From contig NZ_LUUG01000100.1 in NCBI RefSeq assembly GCF_001644035.1, positions 1-61,919 on the forward strand: a stretch of 61,919 bases of DNA. The letters run 5' to 3'. Shown here piece after piece: positions 46,695-54,131 of the stretch. Under the pieces are notes generated by a model that saw only the letters and a list, made by a program, of their open reading frames with translations, ran no database searches and had not been told where the DNA came from. The position numbers and the translations under genes were made by a program. This DNA comes from Methylomonas methanica. GTDB taxonomy: Bacteria > Pseudomonadota > Gammaproteobacteria > Methylococcales > Methylomonadaceae. Each line of letters starts with the position of its first letter. Position 1 is the first letter of the stretch.

Positions 46695-47405
46695 TTACGC
46701 CCCTTCTTCCAAGACAATCGTATCAATAACGGTAGGTTCGGTAATTTTAGCCGCCGCTTTCCGGTCCAACAACCGTTTCAGCGCCACCATGAAACCCAGC
46801 ATGATGAAACCGCCCGGCGGCAAGGCCATCAACAAAAAGCCTTTGTATTCCGGAATCAAGGTCGTTTCCAGAAACCGGAAACTTTCGCCCAACAGCACCG
46901 ACGCGTTGGCGAACAACGTGCCGGCCGAGCTAATCTCCCGCATCGCGCCCAACACCACCATGGCTGCGGTAAAGCCCACACCCATCATCAAGCCGTCCCA
47001 CATCGACGGCATCACCGGTTGTTTGGAGGCAAAGGCTTCGGCCCGGCCGAGAATGACGCAGTTGGTAACAATCAAAGGGATAAACAAGCCCAGCACCTTA
47101 TGCAATTCGTGCATCCAGGCGTTCAGAAAAATATCCACCAAGGTCACCAACGCGGCTATCAACAACACGAAAATCGGGATACGGATTTCCGAGGGAATCA
47201 GATGCCGGCTCACCGACACGGCGGCATTGGATGCCACCATCACCACCATAGTCGCCAAGCCCATACCCAAGCCGTTGGTCGCCGTCCCGGTTACCGCCAG
47301 CAACGGGCATAAGGCCAGATTCTGTGTCAGCACCACGTTATTGTCCCACAGGCCGTCGCGGGCGATTTTTCTATATTGTTCTGAAAACAGAATCGAAAGA
47401 TTCAT
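46695..47405 (-). CDS. rnfE: Rnf complex subunit RnfE
   Basis: A 236-residue inner-membrane subunit with six helices, homologous to RnfA but inverted in the membrane. Visible family elements are DGLWDNNVVLTQNLALCPLLAVTG and PLIVTNCVILGRAEAFASK; the Cys residues in NLALCPL and VTNCV match those coordinating a membrane Fe-S centre. ATG 47405, preceded by GGAGAAA, gives MNLSILFSEQYRK; a longer upstream frame is rejected. It is separated from rnfG by 368 bp containing two palindromic elements, while the other rnf genes are nearly contiguous. Confidence 0.94.
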   Translation of the reverse strand: MNLSILFSEQYRKIARDGLWDNNVVLTQNLALCPLLAVTGTATNGLGMGLATMVVMVASNAAVSVSRHLIPSEIRIPIFVLLIAALVTLVDIFLNAWMHELHKVLGLFIPLIVTNCVILGRAEAFASKQPVMPSMWDGLMMGVGFTAAMVVLGAMREISSAGTLFANASVLLGESFRFLETTLIPEYKGFLLMALPPGGFIMLGFMVALKRLLDRKAAAKITEPTVIDTIVLEEGA

Positions 47406-47477
47406 GATAGTTTCTCCAAAAAACTCAGCAAACTTGGTATCGAGCGAGGTTTTACACCCCGTATGCCGCGCCGAGCA

Positions 47478-47581
47478 CCGTAGCATTTATCGAGAACAGC
47501 CCGAAGGGGCGCCGCAAGGAAGCGGCGCGTCGGCGGAGGGGCTGGGAAGCCCCTTCTGCCGACCCTCGATAAACGCTACGG
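47478..47581. repeat. 104-bp branched palindromic element between rnfG and rnfE
   Basis: An outer stem pairs 47478-47494 with 47565-47581 (CCGTAGC-a-TTTATCGAG with CTCGATAAA-c-GCTACGG, one mismatch). Inside are two hairpins: GCGCCGC/GCGGCGC (47509-47515 and 47522-47528) and a second with GTCGGC/GCCGAC (47529-47534 and 47558-47563) enclosing GGGGCT/AGCCCC. The whole would fold as a multi-branched cruciform or RNA. It encodes no protein and resembles dispersed intergenic repeat elements. It interrupts an otherwise compact rnf operon. Confidence 0.7.
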
Positions 47582-47621
47582 AGCGCAGGATCGAAGCGGC
47601 ATCCGGGCCGCCTTTTCTTTG

Positions 47622-47655
47622 GATACTTTCTTTTGGCGGAGCAAAAGAAAGTATC
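47622..47655. repeat. 34-bp AT-rich palindrome next to the branched element
   Basis: Arms GATACTTTCTTTT (47622-47634) and AAAAGAAAGTATC (47643-47655) are perfect 13-bp complements around GGCGGAGC. I recall similar CTTTCTTTxxx-GAAAGTA palindromes as dispersed repeats in proteobacterial intergenic DNA, though I cannot check copy number here. Together with the 104-bp element it fills the rnfG-rnfE gap. Confidence 0.75.
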
Positions 47656-47773
47656 TCGCCTTCGGGTGCGAGAACCCGATTCAACTAAATCCGTCGCGAC
47701 CGCAACACCTTAAAAATGATTCGCAAATTCCAAATATTCCAAATCCCTTCAAGGGAACTCAGCACACCGCCAA

Positions 47774-48511
47774 TCAACCAGCCCCCAACAACTCCGCCTG
47801 ATGCACCTTATAAAACTCCAATCCCCGCTTGATTGCCTGCACGACCTTGCGCGGCGTAATCGTCGCCCCGCTAAACTGATCGAATACCCCGCCATCCTTT
47901 TTTACCGCCCATTGCTCGACAGTCAGGTTATTCAAGGATTTGCCATTAAAGGACAGAACCCATTTGGATTTTGTCACTTCAATCTTGTCACCCAAACCCG
48001 GCGTCTCGACATGCGCGATAACTCGGACGCCGAGGATTTCACCTTTGCTATCGATCCCCATCACCAAGCTGATCGGCCCGGCATAACCGTCAGGCGCGAC
48101 GAATTTAAAACAGACCGCGTTAACCAACCCTGCCTTTTTAGCCAGATAGACCTCAGTTTGCTCCGCGCCAAGATTGGCGTCGGCAGAAGGCATCAGCACG
48201 CTGTCTTTCAGCAAATTGTTATCGTAAAGTTCCGCTGGAACCACCTGCTCCAGATTAGCCTGTAGATCTTCCTGCAAGCGCAGCTCAATTACCCCGCGCG
48301 TCGCCAGATCGGCAACACCTAATAAAACTGCCGCCAACAGTGCGAATCCACCCAGAACGCCGGCCTGATACTGTAATAGCGGCCGCAGTTGCTCCAAATT
48401 TCCAGGTTCCAGCCACACGGCCAGTTTTTGCCTAAAGTTACTCAAGGTACGCAAGGCGTACTCCACATATTGGTTCACTTTAGGAGGTGATTTAACGGGT
48501 TCGGAATTCAT
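47774..48511 (-). CDS. rnfG: Rnf complex subunit RnfG (FMN-binding)
   Basis: A 245-residue protein with one membrane helix (LLQYQAGVLGGFALLAAVLLGVADLA) and a periplasmic FMN-binding domain. The covalent flavin attachment site is the Thr of the SGATITPRKV motif near residue 225. It transfers electrons in the ferredoxin/NAD(H) pathway coupled to ion movement. The N-terminus is about 30-40 residues longer than in E. coli RsxG. It starts 8 bp after rnfD. Confidence 0.93.
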   Translation of the reverse strand: MNSEPVKSPPKVNQYVEYALRTLSNFRQKLAVWLEPGNLEQLRPLLQYQAGVLGGFALLAAVLLGVADLATRGVIELRLQEDLQANLEQVVPAELYDNNLLKDSVLMPSADANLGAEQTEVYLAKKAGLVNAVCFKFVAPDGYAGPISLVMGIDSKGEILGVRVIAHVETPGLGDKIEVTKSKWVLSFNGKSLNNLTVEQWAVKKDGGVFDQFSGATITPRKVVQAIKRGLEFYKVHQAELLGAG

Positions 48512-48519
48512 AGCCGGTC

Positions 48520-49581
48520 TCAGGTATTGGAAATATCGAGCGGCTTGCCGTTACGGTAGCGGCCATAAATTCTCGGACGAATGTAATGATCGATCAACGG
48601 TGTGACTGCGTTCATCAATAAAATCGCAAAACCGGTGCCTTCCGGATAACCGCCCCAAGAGCGGATCACGAAAATCAGCAAACCGCAGCCGGCGCCGAAA
48701 ATTACCTGGCCTAGAGGCGTGTTCGGCGACGTCACGTAGTCTGTAGCAATAAAAAATGCCACCAGCATCACCGCACCGGAATTCAAATGCACCCAAGGTC
48801 CCATATAGTGCTGACTATCCCAGGTGTGAAAAACCGCCGACATGACAAATATACTCAGCAGCAACGAGACCGGAATATGCCATTTTATGACCCCCTGTCG
48901 CATCAACCAGATGCCGCCGGCCAACAACAAGACCGAAGAGGTTTCCCCCAAACTACCGCGCTCCCAGCCAAGAAAAGCCAAAAGACCGGAATATTCGATC
49001 AAACTGCCGGGCAGCAACCGATTTTGCGAAAACTCGGTCTTTACCCAACCCAGCGTGGTGGCCCCGGTCACCGCATCGGGATTCTCCAGGCCGCCAAAGG
49101 TTATCGCCAAGCTATCGATCACGCCGGGCCCAGTCAGCAGCGGCGATACGTTGGCCCAAGTGGTCATCTCAATAGGAAAAGAAATCAGCAAAGCCACTCT
49201 GGCCAGCATGGCCGGATTGAAGAGGTTTTGCCCCAAGCCGCCGTAGACGTGCTTGCCCAGGACAATCGCCAGCGCCGAGCCGACTAAGCCTATCCACCAT
49301 GGTGCCCAAGGCGGTAAGGTCATCGCCACCAATAAGCCGGTGACTATCGCCGAACCGTCGCGCAGATAGGGCATCGCCGCCACGCCTTTCATTTTTAAGC
49401 ACAAGCCTTCGAAAGCCATCGCCGACAGCACAGTCACCGCCAATAAATACAAAGCCGGCCAGCCGAACAACAACACACCGCAGGCCGTGGCCGGCGCAAG
49501 AGCGATAATGACCAAGCGCATGATTTGGTCGACGCGGCGGGTAGCCGCGACGTGAGGTCCGCTAATCGGTTTGTTACTCAT
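48520..49581 (-). CDS. rnfD: Rnf complex subunit RnfD (FMN-binding)
   Basis: A 353-residue membrane subunit with about eight to ten helices. The covalent FMN site is the Thr in AVTGATTLGWVK; the family pattern GGLGQNLFNPAMLARVALL and WGGYPEGTGFAILLMNAVTPLID are present. It moves electrons between RnfC/B and RnfG across the membrane. Its ATG overlaps the rnfC stop (ATGA). Confidence 0.95.
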   Translation of the reverse strand: MSNKPISGPHVAATRRVDQIMRLVIIALAPATACGVLLFGWPALYLLAVTVLSAMAFEGLCLKMKGVAAMPYLRDGSAIVTGLLVAMTLPPWAPWWIGLVGSALAIVLGKHVYGGLGQNLFNPAMLARVALLISFPIEMTTWANVSPLLTGPGVIDSLAITFGGLENPDAVTGATTLGWVKTEFSQNRLLPGSLIEYSGLLAFLGWERGSLGETSSVLLLAGGIWLMRQGVIKWHIPVSLLLSIFVMSAVFHTWDSQHYMGPWVHLNSGAVMLVAFFIATDYVTSPNTPLGQVIFGAGCGLLIFVIRSWGGYPEGTGFAILLMNAVTPLIDHYIRPRIYGRYRNGKPLDISNT

Positions 49582-51080
49582 ACGGTTTCCTCTGCTGGCG
49601 CTTGTTGCGCCTGTTGTGCGGCAGCCAGTCGAGCGGCCCGGGCTTCCTGGGCACGCAAAGCTTCGGCTTCGGCTTCCAGTCTGGCACGCTCCATACGTTC
49701 ATTGCGATCTTCGATTAGCCGCTTGGTTTGTTCGGACTTGTGTTCTGCCTGTTGCCGCTTCACTAACTCGCCGGAGGCAAATTTAAAGTAATGCACCAAG
49801 GGAATATTCGAGGGGCAGACATACGAACAACTACCGCAACTGATACAGTCTTTTAGTCCCAAATCGACCGCCGAGTCTAGCTGGTTGGCTTTGATGCGGC
49901 TGGCCATTTCCAACGGCAACAAACCCACCGGACAAGCTGTCACACAACTGGAGCAACGAATGCAAGGCTGAACCGGAGGTTCATCAATATCGGCAGCGGC
50001 CAAGGCCAAAATACCATTACAGGCTTTGACAACCGGCACTTCGGCGATAGGCAGCGCGTCGCCCATCATCGGTCCACCCATCACCAAGCGGGCCATTTTC
50101 GATTTCTCCAAACCGCAAAATGCCAACACTTCAGACATCAAGGTGCCGATGGGCACTTCCACATTTCTGGGTTTGGCAACGGCTGCGCCGGAGACCGTAA
50201 CCACTCGACTAATCAAGGGCTGACCCAGACATATCGCTTGATAGACAGCGAAGGCGGTGGCGACGTTGTGCACCACCACGCCGATGTCGGTAGCCCGGCC
50301 ATCGGCGGGAATTTCCTGGCCGGTCAGATAACGTAACATTTGCCGGTCCCAGCCCATCGGGTAGCGAGTCGGCACTTGTGCCACGACGATATTGGCAAAA
50401 TTCAGGCTGGCCGCCTGCATGGCGGCGAAAGCTTCGGGCTTATTATCCTCGATACCCACCAAGGCCTTGGGCGCATCCATGCCGCGTAACATCAGCCTAA
50501 TACCGGCAACGATTTGTTCGGCGCGCTCCTGCATCAAGCGGTCGTCGCAAGTCAGATATGGCTCGCATTCGCCGGCGTTGATCAGCAAGGTATGAATCTT
50601 GTTTTTACGGCCTAAACTGAGTTTGACCGCCGACGGGAATACCGCGCCACCCAAACCCACCACACCGGCAGCCCCGACGCGTTGGCAAATCTCTTCCGGT
50701 TCGAGTTGAAACGGGTCTTCCGGAACAATCAGTTCGACCCATTGTTCTTTACCGTCGCTTTCAATCACCACGGTACGAATCGGCAACGCGGACGGATGCG
50801 GGGCCGGAAAATCCTTCACATCGGCAATAACGCCCGATGTTGGTGCATGCACAGGCGCCGAAATGGTGCCTTGGCTATAGGCCAGCAATTGTCCCTTCAG
50901 CACTTTCTCTCCGACTTTCACCACCGGCTCGGCAGGCTTGCCGACATGCTGCTGCACCGGAATATACAATTTCTTGGGTAATGGAAAATCGGTAACGATG
51001 CTGAGCGGAGACGTTTCGGATTTGTGCTCTTCGGCATGGATGCCGCCGCGCAAACGGGGATTCTCGAACAAGGCGAACAT
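49578..51080 (-). CDS. rnfC: Rnf complex subunit RnfC (flavin and Fe-S)
   Basis: A 500-residue peripheral subunit that interacts with NAD(H). It has the NuoF-like domain (GGAVFPSAVKL ... GECEPYLTCDDRLM, FMN/NADH-binding) and two 4Fe-4S motifs, CIRCSSCVTACPVGLLP and CISCGSCSYVCPSNIPL. A Glu/Ala/Gln-rich C-terminal tail (EAEALRAQEARAARLAAAQQAQQA) follows; it is shorter than the repetitive E. coli tail. The ATG is preceded by GGAGGCACC. Confidence 0.95.
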   Translation of the reverse strand: MFALFENPRLRGGIHAEEHKSETSPLSIVTDFPLPKKLYIPVQQHVGKPAEPVVKVGEKVLKGQLLAYSQGTISAPVHAPTSGVIADVKDFPAPHPSALPIRTVVIESDGKEQWVELIVPEDPFQLEPEEICQRVGAAGVVGLGGAVFPSAVKLSLGRKNKIHTLLINAGECEPYLTCDDRLMQERAEQIVAGIRLMLRGMDAPKALVGIEDNKPEAFAAMQAASLNFANIVVAQVPTRYPMGWDRQMLRYLTGQEIPADGRATDIGVVVHNVATAFAVYQAICLGQPLISRVVTVSGAAVAKPRNVEVPIGTLMSEVLAFCGLEKSKMARLVMGGPMMGDALPIAEVPVVKACNGILALAAADIDEPPVQPCIRCSSCVTACPVGLLPLEMASRIKANQLDSAVDLGLKDCISCGSCSYVCPSNIPLVHYFKFASGELVKRQQAEHKSEQTKRLIEDRNERMERARLEAEAEALRAQEARAARLAAAQQAQQAPAEETV

Positions 51081-51093
51081 AGGTGCCTCCGTC

Positions 51094-51627
51094 TCAAGCG
51101 GCCAGCGGTTTGGGCCAGCGCCAGTTGCGCAAGGTCACTTCAACAGGGTGCATTTGCAGACATTCGGTAGGACATACTTCCACGCATTTTTTGCAACCGA
51201 TGCAGGCATCCGCCACCACCGCGTGGATCTGTTTTGGTGCACCGACGATGGCGTCGGTCGGACAAACCTTGAAGCAACGGGTACAGCCGGTGCAGGTTTC
51301 TTCGCTAACCCTAGCCACCATTGCTTCTTGATCTTGCGTTTGGCTTAAATCGACATCAACGCCCAGTAATTTGGCGAGTTGTTCGACCAGAGACGTACCG
51401 CCTGGCGGACACAATGTTACAGGCGCCGCACCCGACACCAGCGCTTCGGCGGCTGGCCGGCAGCCGGGAAAGCCGCACTGCCCGCATTGCGAACCGGGCA
51501 TTAAGGCCTCGATGGTTTCTATTAATGGGTCCGATTCCACCTTCAGATATTTGGCGGCAATCCCCAAAGCCACGCCCAGCAACAATCCTAGCGATGTCAA
51601 AATAACAATGGCAGATAAAACGTACAT
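51094..51627 (-). CDS. rnfB: Rnf complex subunit RnfB (ferredoxin-like)
   Basis: A 177-residue subunit. An N-terminal membrane helix (VLSAIVILTSLGLLLGVALGIAA) is followed by a 4Fe-4S domain (GSQCGQCGFPGCRPAAEAL) and two ferredoxin-type clusters (CTGCTRCFKVCP, CIGCKKCVEVCP). It is the entry or exit point for ferredoxin electrons. It begins 10 bp after rnfA. Confidence 0.95.
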   Translation of the reverse strand: MYVLSAIVILTSLGLLLGVALGIAAKYLKVESDPLIETIEALMPGSQCGQCGFPGCRPAAEALVSGAAPVTLCPPGGTSLVEQLAKLLGVDVDLSQTQDQEAMVARVSEETCTGCTRCFKVCPTDAIVGAPKQIHAVVADACIGCKKCVEVCPTECLQMHPVEVTLRNWRWPKPLAA

Positions 51628-51637
51628 GATGTGCCTC

Positions 51638-52219
51638 TTATTTGCTGTAAAGCCCCGCGAATCCCATAAACGCCAGCGACAGTATGCCGGCGGTGATAAA
51701 TGCGATGGGGGTGCCGGAAAAAAGCGCCGGTACTGCCATGAGCGCTAAGCGTTCACGTAGACCGGCGAAGAGCACCATCACCAGGGTAAAACCCATTGCC
51801 GAACCAAAGCCGAACAGCAGGCTTTGCACGAAATTGTATTTCTCTTGGATGTTAAGAAGCGCCACACCCAAAACCGCGCAATTAGTCGTAATCAGCGGTA
51901 AAAAAATCCCTAAAACCTGGTACATGACCGGACTGGTTTTGTGTATCACCATCTCGGTAAACTGCACCACTGCGGCGATCACCAGAATAAAACCCAGCAC
52001 TCGCAAAAATCCGATATCGAACGGAATCAATAAGCGATGCTCCAACACCCAGCTGGCTGCGGAGGCCAGGGTCAAGACAAACGTGGTTGCCAAACCCATG
52101 CCCAATGCGGTATCCAGCTTGTTGGAAACTCCCATGAACGGACATAATCCCAAGAACTTGACCAACACGACATTGTTGACCAAGGCCGTACCCAATATCA
52201 GTAGTAAGTATTCGCTCAT
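51638..52219 (-). CDS. rnfA: Rnf complex subunit RnfA
   Basis: A 193-residue membrane subunit with six helices ([34 protein letters not shown] ... [15 protein letters not shown]), paired with RnfE around a membrane Fe-S centre; the Cys in GLCPF and TTNCAVLG match. ATG 52219 was chosen to fit the family start MSEYLL. It is the first gene of the rnf operon and has a sigma54 promoter and NifA sites directly upstream. Confidence 0.95.
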   Translation of the reverse strand: MSEYLLLILGTALVNNVVLVKFLGLCPFMGVSNKLDTALGMGLATTFVLTLASAASWVLEHRLLIPFDIGFLRVLGFILVIAAVVQFTEMVIHKTSPVMYQVLGIFLPLITTNCAVLGVALLNIQEKYNFVQSLLFGFGSAMGFTLVMVLFAGLRERLALMAVPALFSGTPIAFITAGILSLAFMGFAGLYSK

Positions 52220-52249
52220 CGTTTTAGACCCGGTGTTTTGTAACAAGAC

Positions 52250-52266
52250 AGCATCATTTATGCCAA
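52250..52266 (-). promoter_or_regulatory. Sigma54 (-24/-12) promoter of the rnf operon
   Basis: On the minus strand TTGGCATAAATGATGCT has GG and GC separated by exactly 10 nt, and TTGGCA at -24 matches the consensus. The predicted transcription start is near 52239, about 20 nt before the rnfA start. Confidence 0.75.
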
Positions 52267-52330
52267 TGCTGTGAAAACCCCACAACTCCCCGATTTAGTG
52301 CAAAGCCGGGGGATTTAGCGCCAACATCTC

Positions 52331-52346
52331 TGTCCTAAAAAACACA
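52331..52346. promoter_or_regulatory. NifA upstream activator site 1
   Basis: TGT-N10-ACA, exact, with further symmetry: CTC before and GAG after. Its centre is about 99 bp upstream of the predicted rnfA start site and about 117 bp upstream of the predicted nifL start site. Confidence 0.75.
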
Positions 52347-52371
52347 GAGCTGAAACAAGTCCGCTAAAATT

Positions 52372-52387
52372 TGTCGTAAACCATACA
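52372..52387. promoter_or_regulatory. NifA upstream activator site 2
   Basis: A second exact TGT-N10-ACA, with ATT before and AAT after extending the symmetry. Centre-to-centre distance from site 1 is 41 bp, about four helical turns. It is about 77 bp from the predicted nifL start site and 140 bp from that of rnfA. Confidence 0.7.
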
Positions 52388-52428
52388 AATAGCCGGGATT
52401 TTCCAACAGCAGCTAAGCCGAAACGCAT

Positions 52429-52445
52429 TTGGCTCTCAAATTGCA
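52429..52445 (+). promoter_or_regulatory. Sigma54 (-24/-12) promoter of nifLA
   Basis: TTGGCTCTCAAATTGCA has the -24 GG and -12 GC 10 nt apart, with the strong TTGCA element. The predicted transcription start is near 52456, about 38 nt before nifL. Confidence 0.78.
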
Positions 52446-52493
52446 TGTAGTTTTCCAACTTAAGCCTAGAAAAACACGCGAGAACCATTTGCC

Positions 52494-54131
52494 ATGACCA
52501 AATCCACCCCTGACTACCTGCAAGGCCAGATTGAGATTGAAACGGCCGATATGCTATCGCCAGCCTTAAATGCTCTCGGGCAACCGCTCAAAGGCGGGAA
52601 AGCCTCTAAAACTCTGCCGTTTTCCTTATTCGTTAAGGCTGTGGAGCAGGCGCCGGTGGCCATTTCGATTACCGATAAAAAAGCCAACATCCTGTATATC
52701 AACCAAGCCTTCACCGATGTAACCGGCTACAACGCCGCCGAAATTCTTGGTAAGAACGAATCCGAGCTGTCCGACAAGTCCACCCCTAGACAAATCTATT
52801 ACGATTTGTGGCACACCATTTCCCGCAAACAGGTTTGGCACGGTCAACTAGTCAATCGGCAAAAAATGGGCCAACGCTATTTAGCTGATCTGATCATCGC
52901 GCCCATGTTCGACGACCGCGGCGCCATCAGCCACTACATAGGTATGCACCGCGACGTCACCCAGGCGCATTACGCGGAACAGCAGGTCAACAATCAAAAA
53001 CAACTGATCGAATCGGTATTGAACGCCTCCCCAGTAGCAATGGTGGTTCTGGATAACGACAAACGCGTCGTCCTCGACAATCAGATGTACAAAATGCTGA
53101 TCAGCGAACTGGACAAGAAGGAACCCGCTTTATTTTTCCTGGAGGCTCTGGAACAAGACATGGGCGATTTATGGGGCGAAAACATTGACAGGCAACTAGG
53201 TTTCACCAATCGCGAAGTGCGGATTGAAAGTTCCGGGCTCAAGGGTACCCGCTGGTTTTCCTGTTCAGGGAACTGGTTTATCGAGAACGACGTCTGCGCC
53301 GACACCTTCTTCGCCAGACAATCCAAAGACTACTTATTGTTGACCATTAACGACATCAGTCCCTTGCGCCGCCAGCAGGAAAAGCTGCAAATTCAGACTC
53401 TGCGCACCATGCTGGCCGAAGAGGAGCATATCCGCAGCATCCGCGAAACCCTGTTGGGGGCAATGCATCAGATTCGCCAACCCTTGAACCAAATCAACGC
53501 GGCGATTCAAATCATGACGCAACGCAACGATGCCAACAACAGCCCGATCCGCGACCTGTTGGGCCAAGTGCAAAAAATGGGAGAAGAAACGCTCGCCACC
53601 TTACAACGCTGTGTGCCGGAAATTCCGGAGTCCGCGGTGGTGCCTGTCAACTTGAATCAGCTGTTGCACGAAGTCATGTTGCTGTATAGCACCAAGTTTT
53701 TGGCGAACGGCATCGTGGTGGATTGGCTGCCAAATCCGGTATTGCCGCATATTCTGGGCGCAGAGAACAAGTTACGCATGTTGTTCAAACAGCTGATCGA
53801 CAATGCCGTCAACGCCATGAACAGAGCCAGCAGCCAGGAACGCATCATCAAAATCAGTACGACCATCGAGCATGATTGGGTGTGCGTGTCGGTAGCCGAT
53901 TCCGGCCCCGGCATACCCGCCAATCAACGGAGCAAGGTGTTCGAACCGTTTTTTACGACAAATCAAAGCACCGCCGGCGTCCAGGCCGGCATGGGACTGG
54001 TCATGAGTAAGGAAATCGTCAATCAGCATAACGGCATGATAGAAATCGACCCGCAGTATAAAAACGGCTGTAGCTTTAAAGTCCGCTTTCCCTGTCAAAA
54101 AAACCTAGCCATGGTGAACATCCATGAGTGA
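52494..54131 (+). CDS. nifL: Nitrogen fixation regulatory protein NifL
   Basis: NifL senses redox (through FAD in its first PAS domain) and nitrogen status and inhibits NifA by direct contact. The 545-residue protein has PAS1 (VKAVEQAPVAISITDKKANILYINQAFTDVTGYNAAEILGKNES), PAS2 (LIESVLNASPVAMVVLDNDKRVVLDN), an H-box-like helix with a His (LLGAMHQIRQPLNQINAAIQIM) and a GHKL ATPase domain (LIDNAVNAMN, VADSGPGIP, GMGLVMSKEIV). Its last codons overlap nifA by 8 bp, so equimolar coupled translation is likely. Confidence 0.94.
   Translation: MTKSTPDYLQGQIEIETADMLSPALNALGQPLKGGKASKTLPFSLFVKAVEQAPVAISITDKKANILYINQAFTDVTGYNAAEILGKNESELSDKSTPRQIYYDLWHTISRKQVWHGQLVNRQKMGQRYLADLIIAPMFDDRGAISHYIGMHRDVTQAHYAEQQVNNQKQLIESVLNASPVAMVVLDNDKRVVLDNQMYKMLISELDKKEPALFFLEALEQDMGDLWGENIDRQLGFTNREVRIESSGLKGTRWFSCSGNWFIENDVCADTFFARQSKDYLLLTINDISPLRRQQEKLQIQTLRTMLAEEEHIRSIRETLLGAMHQIRQPLNQINAAIQIMTQRNDANNSPIRDLLGQVQKMGEETLATLQRCVPEIPESAVVPVNLNQLLHEVMLLYSTKFLANGIVVDWLPNPVLPHILGAENKLRMLFKQLIDNAVNAMNRASSQERIIKISTTIEHDWVCVSVADSGPGIPANQRSKVFEPFFTTNQSTAGVQAGMGLVMSKEIVNQHNGMIEIDPQYKNGCSFKVRFPCQKNLAMVNIHE

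Noticed and set aside
46386-47688. Long open frames on the plus strand opposite rnfH and rnfE
   Set aside because: They are His/Gln- or Ser/Thr/Pro-rich translations of the antisense strand of well-identified rnf genes; no independent support.
52267-52282. A second GG-N10-GC match (TGGGGTTTTCACAGCA) upstream of rnfA
   Set aside because: It lacks TTGGCA and TTGC features, and the nearby 52250-52266 element fits better in sequence and in distance to the NifA sites.
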